The notes under the pieces were generated by a model that saw nothing but the letters and a program-made list of their open reading frames with translations, was not told the DNA's origin and ran no database searches. Made by a program: the position numbers and the translations under genes. Positions 36,391 to 50,400 of a stretch of DNA of 64,000 nt are shown piece by piece. Source of the DNA: Protonemura montana (taxonomy: Eukaryota; Arthropoda; Insecta; Plecoptera; Nemouridae); assembly GCA_947568835.1 (NCBI GenBank), contig OX387602.1, positions 25,409,021 to 25,473,020 of the forward strand. Reading direction: 5' to 3'. How positions within the stretch are numbered: position 1 is the stretch's first letter; every line of letters begins with the position of its first letter.

Positions 36391-39300
36391 AGGCTGCAGG
36401 GCTGGCACAGGTCGCGATACCGCGAAGCAATCGTGTTGGGAGATTGTCGCCTCTCTTCGTACCGCCGCGAGGGTCGATCCTGAACTCGCCCAGCTGTTTG
36501 TAGAAACAATTTAATCCAACCGATATGACGGAAACATCTACCCTATAGTTTACATTCTTAAATTAAATTCTGGAACATCTAGGACAGCTTGTCAGGAGGA
36601 ATTATCTTTGGAAAAATAATAAAAAAAAAACTTTTGCCATCAAACATTTATGAAAGGATTATCTAAATTGGATCCTGAAAACTTCATATTGTCGAAATCT
36701 TGTTTGTTTTGTTTGTGGTGGATATTGTCTTCCTATACCACCTATTATTTTATTTTTACATCATGAAGATTGAATAGGGGTGTCGTACTGATTTACTTAT
36801 TTCCTTGAGGGTTGTCCGCCGAGCCGGGGCTAAATAAACTTGGTGCTTTTACAAGTGAACAGGTCAGAGTTTGCTTGGTGACGTGGGGCGGAGGGGTGGT
36901 CGGTTTGACAAGCTAGTGTCCCACTATGCCCCTCTGGACATGTGCCCTCCCATGCCAAGACGATGTTGGGAATCCGGTGGTCCCGTGATCCCATCACTCT
37001 TGTTCACCCCTACCCCGACCATAGCCCAAGTCTTCAGCCCACACAATGCGCTTCCTTCCCGTGGGACTGTAATTTTTCTTCTTTAGGCCATCCTGAGAGA
37101 TATTTTTTCCTACTCGTGAATGTTCCCCTCTTCCCGTGCTTGCAGCTTTGTCTCCGAGCAGGGAACTGCGCGGGCACCTCGTCGTCATCATCATCATCGT
37201 CTACGTCACCCCTACCCCCCTTTCCCACCCGCTCTTTTCACCATTTTCCCGGCAAAACACGGAGTTACATCCTGTGTCGACGACCACTTCTTGCCAATCT
37301 CTTTTCACTACACGCGTACGCTATCAATATTTTTGATGCATTTTTTCCGCACACAGTTTCCACTTTTCAATGGCAAACTCGTTATCAACGAGTATCAACA
37401 CGAAGCTGAATGGATTTACTACTAAAACTTTTCTAATAAAAAGCATTTCTTTGTCCCACTCAGAACTTTTTTTTTTTTGCTTCTTAGATACAATATTTAC
37501 CAAAGTTTTTAGGTACCTACTCATTGACGAAAAAAGCCGACCATTTTATTTCGGCCGGCTTTATCCAATATGAGAAATGAAACTCAATTATTAGCGTACT
37601 TTGTTCCATGAATTGCAACACCAATAAATTCAACGCGATATTTATGGAGGGCGGGCGAATCTAATTAAATTAAATTTACTTTTCTCCGGATGTAGCGGGG
37701 TGCTCCTTGCGCCATGCTGGGCCTATGAATCAGTGCACACGGCCAAGCGCCACGCGCTGCTCCCCCCCCCCCCCCCTCCCTCCCCGGCACCCGTGCAATT
37801 CGAAGGCTAGGGCCGACCCATTCTCGCCAGCCCGTGTCTTGCTCCCAGTTTGTTAACTTCTCTTTAGTTAATAATCTGAAATCATAAAAGGCAAGTTTGT
37901 CTGGAGTCCTGTTGAACTGAGACTGCGCTTCCATTTAAATTTGAATTTTGGCCGTTTATAAGCGTTAGAGGAGAATTTAATTACTCAACGATTGAAGGTC
38001 AATCAGATATCAATTTTTCTTAAGTGAAATATTTATTTTTCATCACAGTTTCTCGATGGGTTGCCTCTGGAATTTTAGTTGTTATGATAAGAAACGCTTT
38101 CCGAAAGCAACTCAATGGATTCCGTTTGGTTTAAACGTCGGGTCTTCAGACAATTCCTTATAACTCACCCGAAAGTTCGGTTTCCAATGTAATTTGTTCC
38201 AATAATATTTCGTTATCTTCTTGTTTTGTCAGAATATTGCTGGATCGTGATGAAAATATTGTACTGCGGCTTCTATGGCCCAAACTTTTCCCGTGCAGTT
38301 CGGTGGTGCTTTAAGAATCAACATAGCTTCTTGCATCCAATACTGCCTGCCTGGAAGCTATTTGATCACTAGAATGAATAATTGATCATTCGCTGTCTTA
38401 TATTAATATTTTCCCTGAAAAGAAATTTCCAATTTTTCTATCAGATAGAATTTGATACAAGCTGAAAATACGTGAAGCTCACAGGAATCTGTTGCTCTAG
38501 ATTCCGCAAGAACGATTAAAAGTATTCTATGTTCATAATTGATTTAACTCTGCTCTACGATAAGAAAGTTCGGAAGCACGTTTCCTCGATATTTCGAGGC
38601 CGGATTCGTGAAAATCTGCGAGCTATTGTTCAAACGAAATCGTAGCTTGACAGTTGGCAAAAAGCAGCGAGTTATTTCGCGCTATGTCGCATGGCCTCTG
38701 CGTCCGTGCACCACGACGCCTCCATTTCAGTGCAGAATGCTTGCAGCGCGTGAAATTGTCTGTGTAGCTTGTTTTGGGTTTGCATATATGCTCGAAGCTT
38801 GAGCAAAGTCGGTTCTGACGACGCTTATTTCTGCAGACACTTGCAAGTTTTCGCGCATGCAATTTCCGAAACCGAATGCAAATGCTGGAGCGCACTTTTG
38901 TGCACATGCTACCCCTGTATGGTACAGAAATAATGTCGGAAAATGACGATATTTTTATCGAAAAATGAAGAAAACCGAACTGAATAGGAATGGGGTGGGT
39001 TTCTAACTGGCTTTTTCACAGCGACACTATTAATTAAAAATTCTGCTCGATTAATCCAAACTTTTAATTGATAGCAAAAAGTTTCATTTTAATTAAAATG
39101 CCAGGAAAAAGGCAAACTCTTTCGTTTTGTTTCCCAATCTCCTGTATTGTGTGAGTCATTATCAAAGTGCGATTGACAGTAGCTAGCAACAGAAGGCCCC
39201 AGAAAACGGACATCTCCTTTATTAGCTAAAAAACAAATAATTGTTTGGAAACAAACTGTATAATGAGTATAGCTAGACGCAAATGTCAACTTTATGCTAA

Positions 39301-42300
39301 TGCCAACGTACGTGTATAACATTTCAACATGTCACTTTTTGACCGCGATATGCATGCACCGCAAAGATCTATTTCCTTGCAAAGCAGTCATATTTTCCAT
39401 TCCAACTGCGGGTGCTTCAACCCACCGCACCCACCCCCTCACACTAGCAAACCTATTTTTGTTGCAGAGAGCTGAGATTTGATGAGACCAACAGCGCCGG
39501 ATGACAACTGGGTTATGTGTCTCCAACCCGTCTGCACCTCACGCGCACAAAGTCAAAGCCTTGTCAAGCTGTCACACCCTCAACTCAATCACCCCACAGT
39601 CGGCAGGTCTTCGTCGCACTCCCAGGCGCTAGGCAAATGCACGGGCTGAGCTATCGCCACCACCAGCACGGTAAGAGCCTCGCCTCCCTATGGACTCACT
39701 TTTAACAGCACTTTACGCGCCATTTTAGTTAATGGCGTCACCACGCCAACCAAGGCCGCCAAGAGCGCGGGAAGAAAGCACTTCCTTGTTTCGACCTCGA
39801 TCGCTAGCTACGCCGGCGATGTTGATTGAGGTACAAAGTTACACGGTTGGTTTTTATCGGCGGTCAGATTGGTCTCTTCGGGCTCATAACTGGGCAAAGA
39901 AGGCGGTAACTGGCGGGGGTCTGTGCCATCATTGTCTGTGTCCAGTGCCGGACGCTGGGAACGACTGCAGCGACGCTAGCGGGCAATATAACGAGACAAC
40001 GGAGACGCTTATGGGAAATTGCTGTTGCGCTGGACAACTCGAACGGGCTGGCTAGTCTTGCTTCTATATAAACCACATAAAAACGGAGATATTTTCTGAT
40101 TGCGTGGATACCATGCGGACGTAAAACACTCGATTGACTAAGCTGAACTTTCTTCGTTGTGCGCGTTGCGGTTAGTCTCGGGGCGAATCAATAGTGAAGA
40201 CAGATTCATTGTAGAGCAGGGAGAGCGTTCCTTCACCTATAGCCTCTTTTGTCAACGTCTTAAAAACTCCGATTGTTTGATTCCGCGTGTCATGCAAAGT
40301 TCGGAAACTCTTCCCTTTAGGTATACGCTGAGAGTGTTGGCTTTATTTTTCTTGAAAAGATTTGCTGGCACTTCGTCTACCTCGAGTATTCGCCTTGCAC
40401 GCGCGACGCAAAGGAGCTTGAGGTGTGCCACTGGCAACCTCCCGCTAAAGACGCCACGCTCCTCCCAACCCCCTCCCACTCACCGCTAGCCACAACTTTT
40501 CCCATCCTCTTGACGCAGACAATTAATATACGAGAAAATGTCGTCATCGATTGTCGCCAATCAAAGACTTAGAGTAGATTTACATAAAACATTTTCGAGT
40601 GGCAAGAAAAACTCATCAATGTGAGGAAGACGTTTTTTTAAGCATCGCGGATTGAAATTGAATAAGAAATTCCATTAACGTCGATGGCGGCGATGAATTC
40701 AATAACGATCGGAGCTGGTAACCGGGACATTGCTCGCCACACTATCCCCAGCAACCGCAACCCCCCGTTACCGTCGCCGTCGCCCACGCCTCAGCTGGCG
40801 ACTATTCAAATTAGAGATTTGTTTGATTTATATCGGCAAATTATGATCGAGCTCGCCGAGAAGAAAAACACTGCTCTCGCGGAGAGCACCTCCATTTTCA
40901 TTCCATTTCCCAGGCAGCCTGGTTTTTTCAAGCGAACAGTAAAAAATATGCCAAGCGAAGACGTTAAATGGCTGATTAGTTAAAAGCTTATCCAGCATGT
41001 CCAAAAGAGTACGACACCATTAGCACGTAGAGAAACTTCCCCACGCATGTATACACTTTCCTTAGAAATGCGCCTAACATTATTATATACTTTGTGCTTC
41101 TCTCACGACTGTATCACACCGTATCATTTACAACCTCTTTAGCTGACAGCTCCCCTTTCTCTTCCTCGGCATGACCCACGCAACGTGGTGGAAATGAGAC
41201 GCCTCCTTGGCTGGACATCTTGCTGTGGCGTCGGCATCGGTCGGTCTGACACTTGGAGCGCGTCGTAGGTTGCTTGGTTGCGTTGCTGCGTCCAGCCTCT
41301 GGAACGCGATACTCCTAGTACCCCTGTCCGGTCACCCTCTTGCCCTGTCGCTGGTAAGCCGCCAGTGCCATGGATAATAATATCTAAAACAATTTATACC
41401 TTCGCTTCTGCTCGGCCTACTTCAACATCCTCCTTCAACAACTCGGCAGGGGTACGACCGAGGAATGTGTAAAGAGGAAGCTCTCGTTTAACAGTTTCAC
41501 GGAAGTCCGCTTATTAAATCTGGGCTGTGAGTGATGTACTAAAATGTGGGCGTTCCACAGCTGAGAATTTCAACCAGTTTGGTGCAAGGAGAGGAAAAAT
41601 TATATTTTGTAAACTAATTATTAAACTCATCTAAGCACAATTTTTTTATGAAACGGTTTCCCAGGAATTTTCCATTTTGAAATACGCTATCTGAAATAAT
41701 TAATTGAATTTCGTCATAATAAGGACTGTAAAAAACTAAATCGACTCAATTAGTATAATGAGCCATCCAATTAGTGGCAATACGCATAGGAAATAGATTA
41801 TAACTTGAAGTCACCATTCACAGTTTTGTCAGCATTTGTGGATTTGCCGGTTGAGCCTTTGCTTACATAGTATACAACGCATCTTGAAAGAATCCTCATT
41901 AACACTGTTGTCTAGCTACATGATGAACAGCACCAGCATCAAGCTGGCTTATAAACAGCTTATGTTTGGGGTTTCTAACCAAGCTGTAGCGATGGCTTGC
42001 CGATCGTTTGAGCACCCCTTGGCTGGTGTGGGTCTCTCTCTTCCTTTTGAGCCGAGTATTCAGTGGCGACGAGCCCGTTTCTTTCGAACGCGCCCAATAA
42101 TGTTCAGCATTCTTTCCTTTCGATCGAGATGATTACATCACAGAAGCCAACTGAATGTTTGATTTTTTTTTTTATATCGTGTCCTCTGATACTATTTCAA
42201 ATTACTTTTTTAGAAAAATGTTTGTCAGGTAGCTTTTTTTTTTTTAAAGGACTGCACTGGAAAATATCCAGAAATGACATTTATTTATTCTACCCGTCAT

Positions 42301-43660
42301 GCTCTGAATTATTTTCAACTCAAATAGATGTTTGTTTTGACTCAAGTAATGAGTAAATTATTATGCTGGAACATATTCTGTATTTTTTTCTTATTCATAA
42401 ATGGCGTGATATTCAACATTTCCATCCCCGTACATAACGACGTTGTTTAAAATAGATTGAAATATGCTATTCGTGTTTCACTCCACATACTTTGCCCTCT
42501 CGCATATCAAATAGTTGCATTTTAAAAATAAAAAGTGCAGCACTGGAACGCTAAAATCACGTTCTTTTTATGCATGCCAGATTTTTGTCATTATAGTTTC
42601 GACGGGGGCGAGTGTTCTGCATTGACCTACATCTTTACCACGAGTCTGGCAGGACCGAAACATACCAAATACGATACAAGATTTAACCGTACTATTCAAA
42701 CCCGTTCATGCTAATTCAACCAAAACGCTCGACTTTGAGCGCTAACGAGCTGAAAAGACGCATTCAATGTGAAAATTGTATTCGTAATTATTTAAACGTC
42801 GTAAGAAACTGCGGAAGCAAAAACGTTGAGAGTCACTCGCAGTTTCGTTCTGTTCCCTTTAATCATTATCTGTACGCATTCACTTACAAATTCAGCGCAA
42901 TAAAGAGACCTAGGATTACATTCCAAGCTTAAAAATATATCGTCCTTACTTATTTACAACTGGAATGCCGTTCAAGATTGTTAAATTGAATGACTAAACG
43001 CAAATGTCGTCAGAAATGATTCCATTCTACGTGGCTAAAACAATCAGGCAATAAACACCCCCTTCTTGTTACACCTATCAAATATATCACCACATTATCA
43101 AATAATTCCCACAATCTGGAATGCTTCTGACAGCTTTGGCAAACATTAATGAAATCACCTATTGTTGTGCGGCTTTTGAGTGGAGCCAACAATTTCATCT
43201 CACGTTCGCTATCTTTTCACGGGCGCGAACACGATATGTCGATGACGATGTGGGGTTATTAAATGTCGAGGGGTGGTGGCGTAGAATCCACGCAGCCAGC
43301 TCCGGCCGGGAGTATCATTAGCCTGAAAGGGGTGTGTACGGACGGTGGCGCAATTTATGATTCATATAGCTTCTGCCCGATAACAAGCCGAAACGCTTCT
43401 CTCGAACACAAAGGAGTTTATTGCTGGCGTTACATTGCATGAATACAAGCATAGGTTTGCTACACATAATAATGATACACTGAATAGATATTCAAAGGTT
43501 GGGTATACCAGAGCAAGATATGAGGTAATGGGCTGAGATGTGGGCCTTGCTTTTGGTTTGGGAAGTTTGGAGGTAAACCTTACCAACCAGCTACATATTG
43601 TTTCGGATTAAAACAAACTTTGGTTGATAAGGAAATAATAACGTCGAATCCTCTACGAAT

Positions 43661-43661
<1 letters not shown>
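36391..43661. other. No gene recognised
   Basis: About 7.3 kb without a supportable exon. It includes a C15 run at 37762-37776, an ATC simple repeat near 37185-37200, a block rich in TTAATT words at about 39030-39100, and moderately GC-rich patches near 39500-40050 and 40690-40800. A possible splice donor (CACG|GTAAGA at about 39669) was noted, but there is no matching exon. Confidence 0.4.
37762..37776 (+). repeat. C15 homopolymer
   Basis: Fifteen consecutive C are followed by TCCCTCCCC. Confidence 0.95.

Positions 43662-43692
<31 letters not shown>
43662..43692 (+). repeat. (CT)n microsatellite
   Basis: An uninterrupted CT dinucleotide repeat of about 31 bases, the only long dinucleotide array in the window. 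Confidence 0.97.
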
Positions 43693-43693
<1 letters not shown>

Positions 43694-46600
43694 AGTTATT
43701 GGAAAACGTACATGCAATGTTAATTGAAAACGTCATTCGATCTATGCTGTAAATAAAACTCAATGACAATTAAAATCAATTTAACACTTCCCGCTATCGA
43801 TAACAAATGGAGTAACTTGACGCAAGTAATTATTTTGATAGTGATTTTCAATTTTGTGGTACGTTTAAAACGACTCCATATGTAATCAAAATCAAAGCCA
43901 AACTTCCCCCTACTGCATTATACAGATGTAATAATACTCGAATGCAAGCAAGCCTCGGCGATAAGGCAAATGCTAATGCATTATTCAGATCGTATGTGTG
44001 CCCTATATATGAGCGCGGACTAGACGACGTCATTACCAAGTTTTGTTCATAAGACCCGGATAATGCTCACGTCACTGATGTACACATTAAAACTTGGTGG
44101 TACTTGCACCACTTTGATGGCTACCTGCAGTATCAATGATATCACCTATCAGTGTGACACCTTGCTGCTGTGCTGGAGTCGGTCGACTCGTCATTAGAGC
44201 GTGGAAATAAACAGATTATGGCCGGCACGTTGCCCGGTGGTATAAATCTGATGGAATCAACGGGACAATTTCTATGCAATACACTCTTATCCCATAACGC
44301 TTTCATGGTTAGGAGGTATGTTTATTTTTAAAGTTTGCTATCGTGCTTGTTTAGTTGGCACCTGTTTTGTGTTGTGTACAGTTTTGTAAGGGTTTTTGTT
44401 CAGAGGCTGATAAATAAACAATAAGCACGAAACTGCGGCTCGTCAGAAAAGTGGGAAATTCTGTAGAGAGAAAATAAAACTTTTTTTTTTTGTCTGGGAA
44501 AAGCCACTAAAGTGTAGTAAAATACATATTGTATTTGGGTATCACTGATAGGATTGATATATGGAAGTATCAGATCATAGCTATTATATTATTAACATGG
44601 TGTTAAACTACCTCAGAATATTCTTAAAATTGTCCAGAGCGCATAAGATATTTCAGTCACAGGTATCAAGAAAAGTAGCAAAATGAAACAAGTCAAGATT
44701 CCGCCCTCTTTACGGTCGAGCAGCTTGCAGTTTGCGAATTGCGACAGAACTGAAAACTGTCGCAAAGTGCAGTGGCACGCTTCGCAGGCGGTGCACTCGA
44801 CATTGTTCTCGTTTTGGTTTCGATTCTCGCTCATTGTTGGAGCCGTTTCTTCAGCCCGCCATGTCCAGACCATAGTCCAGACACGTCAAATCGGACGAAA
44901 AATAGATAGAAGCTTTATGAAGCGAAACTATTTCGTTCATTTTGTACTTTTCGGCGTTTATCTTTGATCTTTATCCGTACAGACGTTTTTTCCACGCGAA
45001 GAGCTGAGCGTAAATCATTTTGATAAATCCCCATTGCTGTAGGTACTCATGGCATGCCTCACGGGTTTTCATCTAATCGTATTTTTCCGTACACGCTTGT
45101 CAAGCTGATTACATTTTCAGAGATGAGGTTCATTTCGTAAAATACTCCAGTTGATACTGCGCGCTACTGGGACGAACTTGTGCAACGTGGATACGTTTCC
45201 CAATTAATTACAATGGTTACAAGAAAACGTAACTTTTTTTTTGGTCTACAAGTCAAATACGCATAAATAGATATACTTTGCTCGTGACAAATTGTAGTTC
45301 GTTCAACCCCCCAGCGAAATCTACACGGCTTGCTCTGGTTCTGTCTTGGTGTGTATTGCAAACAGGGCTAAAAATCATAATTATAATTAGTCGTTCACGA
45401 ACTGTGCCATGCCATCTGGCCGGTAACACGCCACGATGGTCGCATTTTGAGTTAATTTATATCTAATTTACGTGCCTCGTGCACAGCTTGAACTTAATTG
45501 GATTAGGTCCGCGGCTATTTTAGAGATAGCAAGTTTATGGCAAGAAACTATTATAAACTACCCCCTAGTTCCTCCCAAGAAATATTTCTCTCGCGGCGAC
45601 GGTAGCAGCAGCGTGCGCGAGGTCCTTGCATGCTGGTATCAGGGCACATGGCCCGTGCAGCTACGGACTCCGATCGCGCCGTCGGCCAGGCTCGACGTGG
45701 GTGCCTGTGTCTACATTGAATTATTCATCGCGGTAGTATGGACGCGTAAATCATCGCCGAGTGATATTATATTGATAACGAAAAACGCACAATTAATCAT
45801 AGGCGCGCACGAGTGGGTGTTTCGGGCGCTCGTTGGCTGCTTGCGAGCAAGGAGGCCGAAGAAAGATCAAACGTATTCCTGGTGGTCCACGTTAGGCCCA
45901 TTAGGAACGGACCTGGCAAGTGGGACGAGGGAAAAGTTGTGTCCAGAAGGCATGCAGTTTCATAAAAGTAAAATCTGTGGTGGCGCTCAAGTGGATTTTA
46001 CAAACGGGTTTCCTCGATAATTATCAAAGAAAAGTCAATATTTTCCATTTTGAAAACAACCAGGTCAAAGAATTAAAAGTTTTTTAACTTGATTCCCAAG
46101 CGTCCGTGTTTATTTTTATTTTTATTTTTTATATTTACAAAGTACGCTTGTTTATTTGAAGAGCGGATTCGTATGACGCGGTTCGGTTATTTGTTCGCGA
46201 CTACGAGATGATTTTCTTGTCGGCGCGTCGAAGAAATCGATCCCGCGCGCCCGGCCCTCGGAGAGCTAGAGCGGCGTGGTTGCTGTTTGGGCCCGACGCC
46301 CACCCCCCACCCCCTCTCTCTCTCTTTGGCGGGCACAGATCAAGTGCGACGCCGGCGCCCACGAGGAGCGCGCGACGCCCGCGACGCCAGTGAGCGCCGT
46401 GACGCCGACGAGTCAGGTGACCGACGCCAAGGTTTGCTCGACGCTCGACGCCGACGCTGGGACGACGATAGAGTTCGCGGCCGGGTACGGCGAGTGTGAC
46501 GCTGAACGCCGTGATAGCCGGTGATCTTAGCGTGATAAAAGCTGGGGGGTAAACGAGGCCAGTGGTCATTTCGTTTGGTTCGAAGTGGTTTTTACTTTGT

Positions 46601-47360
46601 TTTCGTGGCCCGCTCGGCGAATATCAAATACAAAATGTGCGGTAGTTTGTAGTTGAGTTTCCCGAAGAATTACTTTTGAACTGAAAACTAAAATACGGGA
46701 GAAACTTTTTTTTATAAGCACTAAAAATTTTGCTATCAAGGAGAAATAAGGAGTTTTGGGACAACGTGGAAATGATTTAGAGGTGAGTAGCTGCACATAA
46801 ATTTCACTTTCAGAAGTTTACGACAGAAATAAGCTTCTTATCTTGCAAGCTGTTATTGAATCTTAGGGACGTAAAATTTACTGCAACATTATTCGGCAAG
46901 AAATGCGACGCGTCGATAATTTATTTTCCGGCAAATAATTCACGCAGGGTTGGCTTGAAAATTAGTAATATTCCTAATCAAACATTCCATTTCATCCTTT
47001 TTTGATCGACCGTTATTGGATAACACACTTTTCGTTAATTAATTAATTACTGCATTACAAATTAAATCATGCACGCCACAGCGGTACCTGTAATTCTACA
47101 AAGGACTCATCGGCAAGTGGAAAACGCATGGCGTTGACGTTCTATTGCGAGCGCTCGACGCTGTTTTTAATCGGCAACGTTGATAAAACAACAGCTCTAA
47201 AGTTACACCGACAACACATACAACTCGTATTAAAAAAATTGCCCCCCTTTCCCCTCCTCTTCCACATATAAAACATGTTTGTTTCAAAAAGCTATAAAAC
47301 AAATGTATTTGATCGTAAAAGAACCTTAATAAGCCATCGAAACTTTGGTATCCTAATTTA
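43693..47360. other. No gene recognised
   Basis: This includes a conserved-looking block at about 44180-44270 and a CpG-rich patch at about 46220-46530 with repeated GACGCC words. The 182-codon open frame at 45472-46020 resembles no family I know, lacks splice support and ends in low-information sequence. Confidence 0.4.
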
Positions 47361-47452
47361 GCCCCTGAACGCAGCCCGCAGATCAGAGTTGGCTCCTCCA
47401 CCTCGTGCCCCTGAACGCAGCTCGCAGAGCAAGTCTAACTCGGCACCTCCAT
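47361..47452 (+). repeat. Tandem duplication of 46 bp
   Basis: Two adjacent 46-base units (47361-47406 and 47407-47452) both begin GCCCCTGAACGCAGC and share CGCAGA and a CACCTC-type end. The middles differ by several substitutions, so the duplication is not recent. Confidence 0.8.
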
Positions 47453-50400
47453 ATAAAAAAAAAGTTTTTTCAATATAACTCTGCTCAATCATGGTCGAAT
47501 CACATGGTCCAATTGATTACAAGTGCATTACGAAGCGCAGACAAATTTATCTCCGGCCACCCATGACAGTCGACGATGATGAGTAATATGTGCCCGAGGA
47601 GGCGAGGCGTTTAAGGTAGGGCAGCGTCGCGGCAATCGGCGACGGCAATATGAATTAGATGCAGTGTGGGCACCGAACTGGTTCATTGAGCAATGAATAC
47701 GTTCGTCGCTGGATGCTGACAAGTTTAATCCGAGAGTGAAGGAGAGATTAGAAGACGGCGTCGCGTTTCGTGGCACGGTGGACGAACCTCGGCTGTCTGA
47801 CGACGTGGAAATCGAGCCACTCCACTCAGGGATGTATTACAACATCGTATATCTCGCCCGTTTATCTTCCTTCCTTCCTTCCTGCCATGCTCAGTGTTTA
47901 ATGAGAATCGCGCGCACTAACTACGGACGCTGAGAGGCCGATTTTGATAGTTTCAAGATGGTAGGTCCCAAAATTCCTGTCTGCATGTAATTTCCATCGA
48001 TCGATGATTGAAAATGGGAGATATGGTTATGATATTATTATTGCGGTGTTAACAGGGCATGGGATACCGAGGGGTATAATCAGTATAACCATGAAATTGA
48101 GGGTTGAATGCGGTCGCTAGCAAAGGTCACCCGTTAATACCGGGATTTTGGGACAAGAACGGACGTCATGTAAACCACTATGTATACAACGCATAAGAGC
48201 CAAATAGTCATCAAGTCTTTTGGAGCGAGCTTATCGTGGTATTGATATTCATAATTGATTTAAAACAATTAAATGCAGTTTTCTGTTATTTGGTTTACAA
48301 AGTCTACCACGTACGACAGGCTTGCAAGACTCAACGGGACCGGAAAACTAGTGTTAATCACTCTTTCGCGAGCTAGTCGAGTGCGCGTGGTCGACCTCCT
48401 AGACGGTTGAATTTCTCTCAGCAGGCACCGTCTAAATGATCCGAACCACCTTCAAGATTAGTTCCCTCACGTAACCACCTCAGCTGGGTGCTGAGCAACT
48501 TAATGGGTGTATTTACTGCACTCGCTGGTTAATTGACTAAACTGCAGCCTCTCAGGAACTTTGACTGCTAATCATCTTATAACGGTCATTAACATGTGCT
48601 TAATTTGCCTTTAAAAGACATTGTTTAAGAAGCTGCGGGCAGAAACCACGACGGTCTTGCTGCTATAATTAGTGTCATGTAACTTATGTGCATAATTAAT
48701 TCACCGGGCGATTGACAGTAGTATATATAAAGTTTCAGCTTTCTGCAAACTTACTCGAGGAGTCAGATGTAAATAAAAGCGCGTGGTTAAGATCGACGCC
48801 ACGGGGTTTCTGTGTGGAAAGGCGGTAATCCATCACGGCTTCACCTTCGTTGCTGTGAAATCCTTTGAAATTAGCAATCTTGAATACATTCGGCAATGTT
48901 TCCACTCGCATTAGAGTGTATTTATTCACCAAAGGCGGTGAGACCTATACCCTAGGTTTCGGCTTCAGTGTCGGGACTGCAGCAGCAGGGGGTGGCGTGC
49001 GTTTTTGTGGCCAGTGGTTGTTCAAGGAAAACCACCGAACTTGAGGGAACCCCACACGCCGCTTCAAGCACTCACTACGTCTACTCCAAGGCTTCATTTT
49101 GCGTTCAGTCTTCAGACACCAGTGTTGGATGAGAAATGGGGATGAAGCACCGAATGGCTTCATAGCTTCAGCAAAACGTATGTCCCGGATATTTGTTGAC
49201 GGACTCACATTTGTATTCGAATTCACAGCAGGCTAAATAAATAATACATAATTAAACCTTTCGAAAGTATTTATGATAATTTCCTACACTGTGAATGCTT
49301 CAATCAACAAAATCACATTTCATATTTTGGCATCAATACACCTATACCAACAAGGTATCAAACCCTCCACAGGACGACCAAACATTGACCTGTCCGAAGC
49401 ACAAATGTTCCGCGTAACACCAGCCAATGCGTTGTATCAATCCCGGAGCTAACACAATTATTTGATTTTGGTTGCCGCTGGTTACTGTCTCTAAACAATT
49501 CAAGGGATCACATGGTGGGCATGATAAAATTACTCCCAACTGTGACGTCGATAGGCAGGGCTTGTGACGCCCTCGTCACTTCACAATACGTGGCATAGGC
49601 AACGCAAAGCGATTCCCAGTTTCCCAGTTTCCCGGTTTGCCGGTCTCTCCCACAGTTTCCCTCTGTGCCACAATTTTCCTAAAAACCACGACGATCTCGT
49701 CATTATATAAAACTCATTTAATTTCCTCTCAGAAATTTCCTCTTGCTATTTCAACGCTGTGCGCTGTAACGTCAACTTCCTGTTTTCTGTTTATTTTTGC
49801 ACTCACCAAACGTGTGTGCGACTGGTTTGTTCGACTAGTGCACCTTAACTAATGAATGAAACAGCTCATGAATAATATTACGTAATATGATAACGCCATC
49901 GGCTCGGAGCTATAAGCTAGATGACTTGTCGTCTCCATGGGCATTTTACTGACTTACTTTCATCAAAAAAATTGCGGCCGAGTTTCGAAGAACCAGCACG
50001 TTTTCGAAATTGATAATTCCGCCTCCTCTCCGCCGCCGAACGTGCCGTTATAGCCAGTAAAATCGGAGAAAAAAAACCCAACACCTGGTTCGCCTCGCAG
50101 CGCAGACCTCTGGTACGCACTTTTCCTAATATTTCTTATAACTTTTTCACGTTGCATAGCACGTAACTTCCAATACAAATTGAATCTCTTAAGTAGAAAC
50201 CTATTGGAAACTAATTCCGTGCAAATACTTTCCGAACGATTAGCGTCAGATTAAGATATTCCCGTGAATTTATGTCTTTTCGGTGGATTTTCGAGTCCGA
50301 TAAATCGCGACGAATTATGCTGTCGACTAGTTTCACAAGCCAGCCGCTGCCAGCACCAGCGCTGCAAGCTCTAGCCATGTGGGACACTGAATAGTGGGTC

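Noticed and set aside
45472-46020. 182-codon open frame on the plus strand
   Set aside because: No recognisable domain and no start or splice context. The sequence looks like noncoding DNA with a few GC-rich patches.
48945-49226. Minus-strand open frame preceded by a possible acceptor (TTTATTTAG)
   Set aside because: Some coding-like codons, but no partner exon, no donor in a sensible place and no recognisable family. It was too weak to list as a gene.
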